Below the pieces are notes generated by a model. It was not told where the DNA came from, made no database searches, and saw nothing but the letters and a program-made list of their open reading frames with translations. A stretch of DNA of 64,000 nt from Sanghuangporus weigelae (taxonomy: Eukaryota > Basidiomycota > Agaricomycetes > Hymenochaetales > Hymenochaetaceae): NCBI GenBank assembly GCA_033182465.1, contig CP137320.1, forward strand, positions 1,178,001-1,242,000, written 5' to 3'. Below are positions 46,452-58,415 of this stretch, piece after piece. The first letter of the stretch is position 1, and every line of letters starts with the position of its first letter. Position numbers and translations under genes: made by a program.

Positions 46452-49281
46452 TTATTGCTCGTATCGCTCTCTTGCCTGAATAAAGTCAGTACGATGATAC
46501 ATGAAAGAAGCGAAAGAGACTTACAACATCCTTCGCCATTTGAACATAGCCGGAATAGCCGTCCTGATACTTTCCCACTTCTCGCGCTTTGGTCGATCCC
46601 AAGCCAGCTCCAGAAGCATAAATTGCAGTTTGACTTTGCTGACGTTAGCAAGGAGAAGAGGCGGTAAGAACCGTGGTTATACGCACATGGGATCTACCCT
46701 TCCTTCTCCAACAGTGCCCAACCCGGTTCCTTCTGTCCAACCCATAATCTTAAGTAGCTTATTCCCAATGTTGTTCTCGTCCTTCCCCGGAGCGGGAGCA
46801 GGAGCAGGCGGAGATGGCACAGGAGGCGGAGCCTCAGCGGACCGTTTGCCATTCCCTCCCTTCGCCTGCGTTCCTCCTTCAGGAAGTGGTACATCGGGCT
46901 GATTGAAGAGCGTTCGTCGCTCGGAAGCCCTGTCGCGGTATTGAGATTTTGCTGTAGTTTGGTCGGCCGGACCATCTGACTTCTCTTTCTTCTTCGCGGC
47001 TCGAGCTTTCTCTCGCGCTATTTCACGTAGACTGGCATCCTTGAAGTTTTTCTGCACCGGGAGTAAGTTGAATTCATGCGAAAGAGCGCCCTCAGTAACC
47101 ACATGCCTTATGCAGGTCAGACTCTTTGCTATGTCTTCTCAATTGATCCAAGCCCTTGAATTGACGAGAACATAATAGACACGTGATCGCCTTCGTATCG
47201 GAGAACTCAAACTCTGTCTCGACGTCTGGAGTTTGGGGCCTCTGCATACACCCGTTAGGTAGTACTTCGATAGAACCATGAGGTACTCACAGCTTTCACC
47301 GGTGTTATTGATACAGGAGGCATTGCTGAAGGCGCCGGCGCAGCAGGGAGTGAATGCACAACACCGCTCAATTCTTCTTGGACTTGATTCCATTTCGAGA
47401 TGTTGTTCACGACCTTCTTGCTTGCGATCAACGGAAGGACCTTCTGGGCTTGCTTCGCTGCATTAAGCGGTCAGTCTGGGATAAGTATGGTCGTAATAGT
47501 CGGCATACACTTAATATCCTCCGGATGCTCGGCGTGTGTATTGTGTCCGTTGGTGTCTGTTGCCTCCTCATCATTGCTAGCGAGCAGAAGGGCAGCCTGG
47601 GAAGGCACAGCACTCACTACCAAGGGCAAGTTCAATTGATTTTCAAAAACAATGTACGAAATGGCATACCTGCAGTTTTTGGCGCAGGTCCAACTTTGAA
47701 ACTCAATGTTACTGGCTTATCGGATACGGGTAAGGCAGAAGCTTTCGTAGTGATAGACGATCCCTCAGTAGATGCTTAATACCATAAAGTCAGCAGGTCA
47801 AGACGGAGTATTCGCAAGATAGTAAGAATATACCTTTGACACGTTTCTTCTCTTTGTCCTTCTTTTCTTTTGTAGCAACTATCTCATTGCTACTCTGCGG
47901 CTCATCGACTTTGAACTCCATTGTCGCGAGGGTCGCAGACTCGTCCCAGTACTTGACCCATGATCCATCAACTCCACCAAGATTTAGGGACGAAGGAATG
48001 CAAGTTTCATCCCGATACATAATATTCTCTATTGGCTGGAAAGAATACGGATGTGCAAAAGACGCCGCAACGGGACGATCCGATATGCGAAATCCACTGG
48101 GATGCAATTGTGGTGACATAGTCGCTGCCAAGACAGCTGAAGCGGACTGCATAAAGTTTTGTAAGTCGTCAAGAAGCGAATCAAATTCTTAGCAAGCTCA
48201 CTTGCGCATCAACAAACTCGACAAATGCATAGCCCCAGCTAGCCAGAGTCGTTTTATCCTTGATTACAATGACTCTTTTCATTCCTTTCGCCCCTTCCAC
48301 ATCCGGCCCAGACGAACATTTCATAGCCTGCGCAACTGCTGCTGGGCCAGACAACGGATCTAAACCGCGGAAGAGCAATACCGCAGACTGAGTATTTCCG
48401 ATATCACGTGTACCATCATTAGAGAACTGAGGGCCACGTCTGCCTTGCCCAGCTGCATTTGCACTTTGAGAGTAATCGATTTTGACTCGCTTGCCAGTAT
48501 ACGTGCCGGCTTCTATAGCTTGCCTGTAGGCCGCTGCTGCCGAAGCGCCATGGGACGCCGGAGGCGGAACCGTAATGAAGGGGAAGTTCGGGTCGACGAA
48601 GGTACGCGCATCCTCAGTGGACCTAAACTGAGCGAAGCCAAAACCCTTGGATTGACCTTTAATAAAATCCAATGGGAAGACATCGTCAGGACACAAAAGC
48701 AGACAATGTTGTGAATGGGCAAGTGCCTGTATTTCGATCGCGAATTATTGTGACGGTCTCGATAGCGCATCCTTCGCCTTTCAAAAAGTTTTGCAGCTGT
48801 GGAATGTGTTTAGCAACTTTTGACGTGCGACCACAGATATTTCTGATACCCACATCCGATTCAGTAAAGTCGAAGTCAAGACCTAAGAATATGACGTGCG
48901 GGCTCGGTTCGCTTGCAATGTGCTTCTTCCGATTCTGCGGAGGATAACGATGTGATCGGTCATCCCGACCGTCAGCGGAATGGTCGTAACCAAAGTTGTT
49001 GTAGTTATCGGGATAGGCACTATCGTGTGAGTTGTAGCCATCACCGCCATAGGACCTGTTGTCCCCATGGGTCTGCCACGAATCCTGGTAACCCTGCAAA
49101 GTGATTGGATGGTAAGCGGACGGTGAAAATCGTCGGTCGCCTAGTGCATGCGAACTCCATTGTTGTACTTCCTCCTCTTTCCTTCGCCATAGAACTCATC
49201 GTCTTCTCGCTCTCTGGCGTGACCACGATATCCCTCACTATTCCAATCCTTCCCGTAGTCCCATTCGCGGTTGTGTGACAT
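46452..49281 (-). CDS. RBM5/RBM10-like splicing factor (RRM, C2H2, G-patch)
   Basis: Nuclear RNA-binding protein resembling human RBM5/6/10, which regulate exon choice. The start at 49281 (MSHNREWDYGKDWNSEGYRG) leads into an Arg/Asp/Tyr/Gly-rich region. RRM1 follows: PHVIFLGLDFDFTESDLQNF and, after an intron, LSKGFGFAQFRSTEDARTFV. RRM2: AVLLFRGLDPLSGPAAVAQA and LASWGYAFVEFVDAQSASAV. A conserved block HPYSFQPIENIMYRDE and GGVDGSWVKYWDE comes next. Then a C2H2 finger, TCLLCSRQFKGLDQLRRHSK with His in SDLH, the RBM5-type ERRTLFNQPDVPLPE, and the G-patch IGNKLLKIMGWTEGTGLG, ending YVQMAKDVARERYEQ. I do not see the RanBP2 finger of human RBM5. About twelve exons. Convergent with the PEBP gene (142 bases between stops). 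Confidence 0.9.
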
Positions 49282-49483
49282 GGTTAAATATGAGTTTCAA
49301 AGGGAAGATGCTAGATGTGGATGAAGAGAGGTAGAGAGAGACTCGGAAGCTGAGGTAGGCGGTCCACGTGAGCTCCCACGGTCACGTCAAGGTATCGGTC
49401 ACGGTCAGTCACATCGACTTCGACCGACGAGCTGAGTGTTCAAGACTTTTCAAGCTGGGCACCGAAGAGAGCAGACGGACATC
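49282..49483. promoter_or_regulatory. Divergent promoter RBM5-like / complex I subunit
   Basis: Head-to-head interval of 202 bases. It carries repeated cacgtgag and ggtcacg elements near 49364-49410 (ccacgtgag, gtcacgtcaag, ggtcacggtcag), possible bHLH (CACGTG) or similar sites. No TATA box seen. Confidence 0.5.
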
Positions 49484-49939
49484 ATGGCGCCGCGCGGTAA
49501 GCACTTGCAAGGGTTCATCGAATTAAAGCTAGAGAATAGGCCGACTTACTGCTTCATCTCTAGCTTCCGTAACAGTAAGAAATGTGGACATCTGTTCTGC
49601 CCGTGTCCTTGGATCTCACGTCTTTCTCTCTTAGATTGACCCCGCTCTTGAGCGATGGAACCAAATGGTGCGTATAGTTTGCTTCTTTTATGCACACAGA
49701 TCTTGCTGACGTGTAGGTGAAGCGCGAGGATGTGTACAAGAACTTCAGATGGACGAAGAGCACTGCTCGTGTAGCTGTAGTCGGCCTCGTCTTCATTCCT
49801 GGCCTTTGCTTATACGCCTGCGCGCAGCAAGATGTGAGCCTCAGCTACAATTTCCATGATGACCAACAGGGCTGATATTTTCTAGGCTAAATACAGTTGG
49901 ATGGGGAAGCGCAAGGGCGAGCCATTGGCGCGCAAATAA
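49484..49939 (+). CDS. Complex I accessory subunit, NDUFB4-like
   Basis: Predicted small inner-mitochondrial-membrane subunit of NADH:ubiquinone oxidoreductase. Five exons (49484-49496, 49564-49574, 49635-49667, 49717-49833, 49886-49939) add to 228 bases, 75 residues. All splice phases agree. The second exon has just 11 bases. The protein starts MAPRASVTIDPALERWNQMV, continues KREDVYKNFRWTKSTARVAV, has one hydrophobic segment (VVGLVFIPGLCLYACAQQ) and ends KYSWMGKRKGEPLARK. The pattern of P-A-x-E-R-W near the N-terminus, F-R-(W/F)-T-x-x-T-A-R, one membrane helix and W-x-G-K-R-K-G-E at the end matches fungal B4/6.6-kD-type proteins as I know them. A profile search would be needed to be certain of the subunit name. 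Confidence 0.75.
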
Positions 49940-49968
49940 TTACTTAATAATCCTAAACAACCTGCTCG

Positions 49969-50779
49969 TCATATACGCTTGCACAATTCGATTGCCACTT
50001 TACATCCAGCACCGACTACTGCGCTCAACAATGCATGGGCAGGAGCACGCTGCGCGTGGTGTTCGACGGCGGTGTCCAGATGCTCTAGTTCGTCATCTCT
50101 GAATTCTCTAATGACCTCCCTCAGGAGAGGTACGCTGGGATGGTCGGAAGGTAGACTTTCCATCTCCTTTAATTGACTAGCATTCGGGAAAGAATGAATC
50201 AGCAAGGGGACTGTAGTTAACTATGTCGATATGTACTCGTCGTAATGCTCTCCGATGACCGTCTCAACCGCTTCTGTACAGGCCATTGCTGCCTCTTTCG
50301 ACATCAAAGCTGTGAAGGCGCCCAAAGCGTAACCTCCTGTTCTTGCAACGTCTGACAGGACGGTAGGTCGTACCCGGTGTTGCACCTGAAGCCTGTCCAT
50401 AACCTCAATATGTTTCTTCTCTTGGTCCCACATTTCCTGGATAGAAACACATGATACATAATTAAAGTACGGTCGGAGAAATGAGACAACGAACTTGGAT
50501 GATAGGCCTGAGTGTTTTATTCTTACCCAGAACGGCCATTTGGCCCTTGTAAATGTAATTGGCGGCGATTTCGCCTGCTTGGTCGACTCGAATTGCTCTG
50601 TCCAGACATGCGTGCTGCAATGGTGTAAGATCAGGTGTGCCGTTGACCGAGACTTCGGTTGAAGGGGCCTTTGTATACGCGTCAGACGGAAGAGAACTCT
50701 TGGTCGATAACTGCCTGGATGCAGTCATCCATCTTCGAACCGTTACTAGTTGAGCTCGTCTTAAAACGGCCGCGTTCAT
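49969..50779 (-). CDS. COQ7: 5-demethoxyubiquinone hydroxylase Coq7
   Basis: Di-iron monooxygenase of ubiquinone synthesis, on the matrix side of the mitochondrial inner membrane. The start at 50779 gives a basic, hydroxylated presequence (MNAAVLRRAQLVTVRRWMTA) suited to mitochondrial import. The iron ligands all appear in two repeats: RVDQAGEIAANYIYKGQM and EMWDQEKKHIEVMDRLQ, then ACTEAVETVIGEHYDEYI and FRDDELEHLDTAVEH. The terminus AGCKVAIELCKRI is also conserved. Two introns. The upstream part of the frame (to 50893) has no presequence features, so the inner ATG is preferred. Its stop is 29 bases from that of the complex I subunit gene, with which it converges. Confidence 0.96.
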
Positions 50780-51643
50780 GCCAGGCCAGGCCAGTAAGAT
50801 ACAGGAAGTATAAACTCGAACTCGACTAGCCGTGACGCGCGTCGCGAGACCCTGACTTACCTCATTCGGTACCACGCTTCTTACTTCATACAAATATACA
50901 ATTGGACTCCATAGATGTCTTCAGACTGAAATTAGCTACACATCTACATGTACTTGCTTCCAAATTATGGAAATAAGTCTTTTTGTGCCAAACAGCCCAG
51001 AATTTATTTTCCAGCCTTCTGGCGAAGTTCCGTAAAAATTTGAAATTCTCAACCCAAGATTTTTGCCGCTTCCGGCTGTTACCGGATGACTTAAGATTAC
51101 AAAGTACAATTAAGTAAGCATTACTTCTAATGGGTCTCAAGGGTGCCCCAATTATACAACAAGTGTGTAAAATGCATGAATGAATCTATATTCACCCAAT
51201 CCACATGAAGTACAAGTGGTTTCTAGTGTTTGGAAAATCCAACCCCAAGATTTCTGCCATAGAGTCCTTCCTAATTGGGTTAGCACTCAGGGTCATCAGG
51301 TCACACGTGACGGGTAGTCGAGGAGTTTATAAGTACTTCCTGTATCTTAGTATGAAGCTATGCTCAAAGTTCTCTATTTGTCGCGTGATTCAACTTCCGC
51401 ACCACGCCATAAAAAACTCAATGATTTGAATCCTCTACTAAGCAGAAAAGAGAGAGCTATAAAAACATTCACAAATTTACTATGATCCAAAGAAGCGATG
51501 TGAATACGTCAACGTATCGAGTTTGAAATCATGCTGCATGTGCACGTGAATCAACGGAAGTCCTGCAGGAAAAGGAGTGAAAATTGAAGAAGAATCGAAA
51601 TCATGTAACATAGGAAAAATGCAACGGCTGTACATAGTCAAGA
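50780..51643. other. A+T-rich intergenic island, possible old repeat fragment
   Basis: About 860 bases between the Coq7 start and the formin stop. It is clearly richer in A+T than the genes on each side. A motif close to caacccaagatttttgcc occurs near 51048 and again, as caaccccaagatttctgcc, near 51240. No coding frame is convincing. The composition and repeated motif would fit a decayed interspersed repeat, but no terminal repeats or transposase were found. Confidence 0.4.
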
Positions 51644-54600
51644 TCAACGTCGTCGTACTGTGGCATCTGCATCCCCCGCAATTGTCTGCCCGAAATCGCC
51701 TCCTTCAGACGGAGTCTCCGGCCTGGAAAATGTGCGATATTGATCGCCTCCATCTTCTGCGCCAGAGAATTCGCGGTCGTCTGACATTGTGGGCGACGCC
51801 ACTGTCTCCTCAGCGCCAAATTCCGAGATGATTCGACGAGGTCTACTCCTCCGCCTCCGCCTATCTGGTCTCGATGGAGTCGTAGGCGTGAAAGCTTCAA
51901 ATCCATCCGACTTCAAGGCAGCTAACATGTCTCGCGCCAGATCTACTGTCTTATCACCGGCCTCTGAGAGACTGGGCTCGAAAGGAACATCGGCCGTCTC
52001 ATTGTCGTCCAAAGTCTGCTGACGCGCACCTGCAGAACTGCCATTAACGCGCCGGTTTCTGCGGGATTTGCGCCCAACGCTGTCCCCATTACGGAGCTTT
52101 TCGAGGAGGTTGTCCAGTACGGCATTGTCACCAGCACCGTCATCGGCGGCCTGCTGCCTCCTCGCAGAACGATCGGCCTTCGCTTCTTCCACAGCTTTGC
52201 GGCGTCTATCAGCGGCTTCGCGTTCCTCATGGGCTATCCTGTTGTCCGTTTGGCATTTCTACAAAACCATTCGTTAACATTGGCCAACTAGGCCATCATG
52301 CTGTCTGCTCACCTTGTACGAGGAAACAAAGGTCTTGAAAATACCATAGAATTCGGACGACGTCATACCACGATCCTCCTCCCCATAGTAGCTGACAGCT
52401 TTATTGAACATGGTATCTGCTGTTTCGATGTCATCCTGTAAGTCCTCCAGCCGAGGACCAGCCTTGCCAACGAACGACCACATCTGAGATACGAAAGGAG
52501 TATTGAGATCTGCATCAGAGAAATGCTCGTCAATTTCGGACTTGATTTTCTTGAGACCATCCCGCAACTCCACGAAACCTTTACGGAGCTCCAACAGATT
52601 GACTGACAAGGAATGCGTAAGGCTCTGCAACCAACTCGTTATTTTTTGTTATTCTACGCTACTCACCTCGGTACGCGTCGGCGGGTTTCTCGAGCTCGTT
52701 CAAGAAATCTGCCATCTCCGGAAAGTGCTGAGACACAGTTTTCTCCAGGAAATGCAGGAGAGTCGTGTTATTTAGTGACTTCGTATCCACCAGCTGAAAC
52801 ACAAGTTGGTGCAAGAATCACAACATTTCAATGAGTTGCGAACCTTGTTTATGCTGCTCACGCGGAAGCCAAATGCACCTCCCTTGACACCCGTTCCATT
52901 CATATAATTACCAATAAGTAAAATCAACTAACGGACTAAAGTAAGTCTCAGGACCCTAGAGCGAGGATCAAACACGCACGCTTAGAAGTTCCTTGAAGTG
53001 AGACGCATGCAACAGTCCCTGGCCCGCCTCGATAAGTTTTGATGCACCTTGATCAAGCAGTGTCCTCGTCTCGTCAAACGTTATTCTATAAAGCATCGCC
53101 TCTATACGAGGGCCTAGTCGATCGATTTGAATCAATTTGACCATAAGTCGATCCGCAGGATGCAATCCGTTCAGTTCTTCCGCATCCGCATTGCGATGAA
53201 TAGCGAGCTTTCCAACCTGCAGTGCATTAGTCACTAATATCCTCGACAGCTCGAGATTAAGTGTACCTGTTCCGGAGTTGGAAGAAGATTCTTCAGTTCA
53301 CCAAGGAACGTCTCTGTACAAAGCTCCTTGTCAAACTGCTCAATCTTGAGAGCAATTTCCTCCGGCTGGAGATTCTTCACTCGTTGGATCAAAATTTCTA
53401 TGGGCAGACATTCATAGTCATGACCAATGCAAATGAAAAAATTAAGAAATGGCACTCACCAACACGCTTCTTGGTCTGAGGATCAAGGACGCTACGCAGT
53501 TCGGCCTTCTTTTGTTTGGCTGGTTGGTTCGAAATATTAGTGAACTAAACAAATACGAGTACCCTAAATCCAACGCACCCATCAAGTTAATTACGAGCTG
53601 TTTGGCCTTGAAGTCCTCTTCCATCTCCTCCCATATACGTTGTTCACGGAGTTTCTTGATCCATTCTTTCTCCTTGTCTGGTTCTTCGTCGTTCCAGAGA
53701 GTTTTCCCCACTTGTGTTTGCGGCAGTTTGTCCCACTGCAACTGTTTCATCTTTGTACTTGGAGCAATCGAAATATCCTTTCTTGCCATGACTAGGTTGT
53801 TTAAATTCATGCCAAGGTACATAGACGGGCGGGCAGATCCAGGCATGGACGGTGGTGCAGATAAGGGCGGCGGAGGAGGAGGAGGAGGTGCGGTAGAGAA
53901 CATCGGAGGGGCAGCAACGAAGTTGGCGGGAGGCGGGGGCGGAGGTGGAGGTGGAGCAGGTGAAGATATAGAAGCTGACGCGGACATGGGTGGTGGAGGC
54001 GGTGGAGGCGGAGGCAGAGGGATATCACCCGAGATAGAACCTTCGGGAGGAGGTCCAGTATTAGACCCGCCTTGAATACCAGCCATCTTTTTGGCTAAGA
54101 CGTCCGCCAAGGACAACTGGCCACCTGCATGGTCATCACCAGCAGATGAGCGATCCTCTGCACGACGAGAGCCAACAGAAGTCGCTTGAGTATATTCGGT
54201 GTATGCAGAGAAGCCACTCCTGCTAGACTGACGATACTCACTGTCAGTCTCCTTATCGTCCGCAGACAAACGCGAATCTCTTCGTTCCTGATCATCTGTA
54301 TGACCGGGGTATAGGAGGTGATTACCGTTCACCTGCATGCTAGAATCGCTATCTATGGCCAATCGGGACGTATTACCTCGCCATGGAGATAACTTTGCGT
54401 TTCGAGGACTAGAAATCGTCCCTTCTCTCTGCGGATACTTTACAGACCAGCCATTAATTGTCAGTCGAGGCCAAAGTATTTAGGAACGTCAGCTTACCAC
54501 GCCAGCGGCAATGCGCTGCTCAATATGTTCTTGTACACTGGCCTCATCAGCATCTGCAAATTGCGAATCGCGAGCCCCACCTCTATCAGGATACGCTGGC

Positions 54601-57260
54601 TGCTTTTTACCCCTTCCGATTGCCTTCGAACCTCGTTTCAAAGATCGAGATGGTCCGACACCGTCTTCCTCTCCATCGTCACTCTTGCGTCGACCAAGCT
54701 TGGTCTTTCTTCGAGTAGACTCGCGCCGTCCTTCCAACATGCTGATTGTCTTATTGCGCTGCAGCTGTTTCTCGAGAGTCGCCATAAGATCCTTTCGCTC
54801 CATTGACTGGCTCTGGTCGACAATCTCATCTACACCACGTCCGAGCTCCTTGAGCATTCGGAATAGCTCAAGTATTTGCGCTTCAAGCTGGGTGATTTGT
54901 TCATCGTATCCATGTTTCTGCTCTTCAAGACGGCCTTGGAGCAATTCAATGGTTCCCCTCGAACTCTTCAGTTTCTCCTCGAGTTGAGCTGACTTTTCTT
55001 TAAGTCGACCCACTAGACCGTCACTACCTTGCGAAACTTCCTCTTCAAGAGCCTCTTTCTCGAATTTCAGCTGCAAAGCCTTTGCCCGAGCTTCATTAGC
55101 TTGCTCCTCAATATGTTGATATCGCTCGGCTTCGTTCAGCTGTGCTATGATCCTTGCCACTGAAGTGCCCAATTTGGATTCTGCACCATTTAATTGTCGA
55201 TCAAGAACGATATCAGTGACAACAGAGTCAATGATCTGGTAGTAATGCGCGAGAGCCTGGCCTTCTTCGTGTATTAACAACAGATGTTGCATTACAGAAA
55301 GGAAGTAGTCGTGAGCCTTTGAGCCTCGAGTCTTCGCCATGACGGCATTGAATACATCGTGAGGGTTACCGTAATCTCGCAGAATTTCCTGATCCATTTG
55401 CTCCCGGAGAGCACGTTCATCTGCTTCAATTAGTTTCTCGATCAGAGCCAACTGGGTCTCGATCTGAGCATACCCAAACTCCCGACAAATAGTCATGATA
55501 CGTCGAAGACCGGCCGCCTCCATCTGCGTACGGTGATGAATGCGTAGGTCGGGATCGTCTATGTGGTCCAAAACACCGTGAATGACTAGGAGATTTGCTT
55601 GCTGTAATGGGAATTAGGCAGCGGGTTGCACTCAAGAGGCTTATGGACTTACCGCATACTCATTCAGAGAGCTATCTAGACCACCGTTCTTTCGAATCTC
55701 CTCACTCGCACCGACAAGACTACCCATCTTCCCCCGCCCAAGAAGGCTACGCTCCATAGTCTGGAACCAAAAGGCATAGGGTCCACTCTCCCCGTTTGCC
55801 TGGCTAAGTGCTTCCAAAGCCTGGATGACCAGTTCATGATGATCCCCGTCTTTCCAATAGCACAGGAAAGTCAAGATTTCGAGAGCAACCTTTCGTGATG
55901 AGATTTGAGAGGTGTTTAATGTTGATGCGATATGATTAACTATCGTTGGATGGATGAGAGCCTCATTGGCTCCGACCTGCACTCATAGATTAGCTCATGA
56001 AACCTGTAGCACGGTAACTGAAATAACTGAAACGAACCTCCACGTTCAATATGTGACGGAGGCATTTCAGAACCTCGTATTCCAGCGCAAGATCCGTTTC
56101 TCGCCTGAATGAGTCCATTATCAACTCGTGTTATTTAGAAGTATGGAGTAAGATAATAACCTATTCAGTCCTTTTCGGCTGATATTATTCAGGGTGTTAG
56201 CAAGAACGGAAGTGCCTTGTATGGCTAAAAATTGTCGAAACCAGCTGAATGAGAAGATCAGTGAGGAAATGGTAGGAAAGTGCAGGCAAAGTCGAACATA
56301 CCTCACGGTACCCGTTCGAAGAGAAACGAGCAAACTTGCTGCCTGTTTGGGTGTAATAGTTTGGTCCAGAAACTTCTTGAGGTACCATTCCGGAGAGTCC
56401 TTGATGAAAGCGGTTTGACTTGGACCGATCTCCGTCTGCCTCTTCGTCGCCTCCTCCCTCACTCTTTCTTCTTTCCATCGCAATTGTTCGTCATTGTAGA
56501 CGATCTGCCACTTCTGGTCCACGGAAAGGCTCGGCAATGATCCAAGATCTCGTTTGAGGCGGACCTGTTCAAAAAGTGCCTCTACAACATCATCACTCGG
56601 CCGCTCGAACTCAAAATCGTCGTGCGCGCCCTTGTTGTGATGAAACATATGAGAGGCGTGAGAGTAGTGTGATTGCAAGGAATCCGACGGCGTAAGCGAA
56701 GCGGCATACTTTGATACGCGATTGCCTTCGGAGCGTGAGCTCACGACGGACATGGGTCTCGGTACGCCGTTCATATTTCCGTACGTCGAGGAAGCAGAGG
56801 CGACTGAGTATCCGCCAAAGTCGGACATGTTCGGGCTCACTTTGTCCGACGATGAAGCGGTAGAACCTCGTATATGGCTGCTATCCGTGACGGTAGTAAA
56901 CGAGGTCGAAGAGCCTGAGGAGGATGGGTTGCTGGATATTGTGGCGGAGGAACTAGATGCGGCGGATATGAGAGGCGCCTTTGGCATATTCCACGCAGGA
57001 GGCGCATACGTGCGTTCCCTATCTGAGCGAGCGCGTCTCATGGCATGCAAGTTAAACTCTGTGCCATCGCTTGTAAGTGTCGGATTAGTTACAGGAGCGG
57101 ATATTTGTGAAGCGCTGGTTCGCAGTCCATGGGAGATTGTGCCAACGGGTATAGGAGACTTGCTGGCAGGACCAAGCTTGTCATAAGGGACAGACCGCTC
57201 ACTGAGGTCTGTAGATGCCTGGCGTTGGCGCGGTTTCTTCCGTCCAAAGAGAGTGTCCAT
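51644..57260 (-). CDS. Diaphanous-related formin (Bni1/SepA type)
   Basis: Actin nucleator for polarised growth and cytokinesis, regulated by Rho GTPases. The start at 57260 reads MDTLFGRKKPRQRQASTDLS. A Ser-rich N-terminus leads into the GBD/FH3 region (DVVEALFEQVRLKRDLGSLP, WYLKKFLDQTITPKQAASLL, LEILTFLCYWKDGDHHELVI, RRIMTICREFGYAQIETQLA). Next is a long coiled coil (about 54750-55130). FH1 is near 53830-54030 with several poly-Pro runs. FH2 begins MKQLQWDKLPQTQVGKTLW, then QLVINLMG, VEILIQRVKNLQPEEIALKI, LHPADRLMVKLIQIDRLGPR and ETRTLLDQGASKLIEA. A C-terminal DAD is seen in DLARDMLAALKSDGFEAF followed by RRRRRSR. Length about 1,700 residues over about 17 exons. All formin domains are present in the usual order. 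Confidence 0.95.
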
Positions 57261-57750
57261 GGCACATAAGCAAAGTCTGAGACGGACCCGCCGTGGATTT
57301 GGAGAATAGTGGTGGTGGTTGAGATGATTACAGATACAGAGACAATGGTAAATCAAAGCAGAAACGAGCGTATACAAAATAACGTCGCGTCCAACAGGCT
57401 CAGAATCCCTCTGTTTCCGTCGTTGGTGCTGCTGGCGCTACCGCCGCCGGAATAGAGGTGATGAGGATAAGGAGGAAGTGAGGTTGTGTGTGCTGTTGCG
57501 GACGCGACGACCGAAATAGGCATTCTGCAATTTATACATACAACAAACAATATCAATGGAGGCTCAAAATTCAGCTTTGCATTCATTCTCGGTTGACTGC
57601 CTCGCATATTCTCAGTATATTGCAAAGTTACATTAAGCCATTTTCCAGATGCATAACCATGTTGTACTTCTAACATCTAGAACCACCATTAAAACTTTCT
57701 CAACAAAATATGATCCCGTTTCCTCAAAAGTCGTCCGTTCCGCGTAGCCT
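57261..57750. other. Intergenic, formin promoter
   Basis: About 490 bases with the formin promoter and the 3' flank of the SPIRAL1-like gene. A gcggtggtggtg-like stretch lies in the formin 5' leader near 57305. No further gene. Confidence 0.5.
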
Positions 57751-58397
57751 TCATCCGAGCAGCTGGTGGTAATCGTCATAGTCAGCATAAAATCGCACAA
57801 GCAATCACAAGGAAACCTACTGAAGCGACCGAATCTTGACCTCCAGGTCCCTGGCGAACCCTGCCCAGTTTCTTTTCAGTGCTGTAATATGAACCTTCAG
57901 TATACATCCTAAGCTCACCTGCGAGTCGGTTTGAATTCAGTGTGGTCGCTTTCACCAGCCCAAAGGTTCCCCGCGAGCGAATCCTTACCGCCTGGCGCAG
58001 TTCGTACGCGTCTGCAAGCTCGTTTAGTATCGTCTAGGCCAGAACATCATTATTTTACCTGCTGGGCCGCACCCCACTCGTTGGAAGGGGAATATCCTCT
58101 ATAACAGCTGGCTTCACATCAGCATTCGCTGCAGGTTCTGCAGACTCCGCGGTTGCCTAGAATAAATGAAGTGGCTTTCATATAAAGGATACAGTCGAAA
58201 GACTATCATTTTACAAACCTTCATCTTCGAAGGGGCCTGTGACAAAGCGTCGTCAGGAAATTCCTCTTCGAACAGGCCCGACGTCGGACCTCCAGGCGTC
58301 GTCCGAACACGCCGTGAGGGCCTGAAGCCACTAGACTCTTCCTTAGGAGGTGAGACTGTGGTACCTGTGGGATGTGATGAAGGCGAGACTGTGGTTT
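57751..58397 (-). CDS. SPIRAL1/Jupiter-like repeat protein (5' end unresolved)
   Basis: Short protein built on three copies of an R-(P/K)-(S/T)-RRVR-x-x-PGG motif: RPSRRVRTTPGGPTSGLFEE, RPSRRVRTAPGGKDSLAGNL and KPTRRVRQGPGGQDSVAS. This is the pattern of microtubule-associated SPIRAL1 and of HN1/Jupiter proteins. The copies are split by introns and joined in phase. Exon borders I can defend are 57751-57762 (last 12 bases, LLG and stop), 57821-57860, and two exons upstream of these. The last-but-one acceptor has a second, in-frame AG 21 bases upstream. The 5' end is not settled: the frame TETTVSPSSHPTGTTVSPPK needs an upstream exon in phase 1. A candidate is ATG TTA TCT TTC AAA G near 58650, which would need an intron of about 240 bases. 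A microtubule role is inferred from the motif. Confidence 0.65.
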
Positions 58398-58415
58398 CTG
58401 TGGGATGTGATGTGA
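58346..58415. repeat. Short direct repeat in the SPIRAL1-like 5' region
   Basis: Two neighbouring copies of about 33 bases: gtgagactgtggtacctgtg and gcgagactgtggtttctgtg, each followed by ggatgtgatg. They encode the T-T/E-T-T-V-S-P part of the SPIRAL1-like protein on the minus strand. Confidence 0.7.

Noticed and set aside
53449-54075. Plus-strand frame of 208 codons, Gly-rich
   Set aside because: It is the antisense of the formin FH1/FH2 exon; the Gly runs are the complement of poly-Pro codons.
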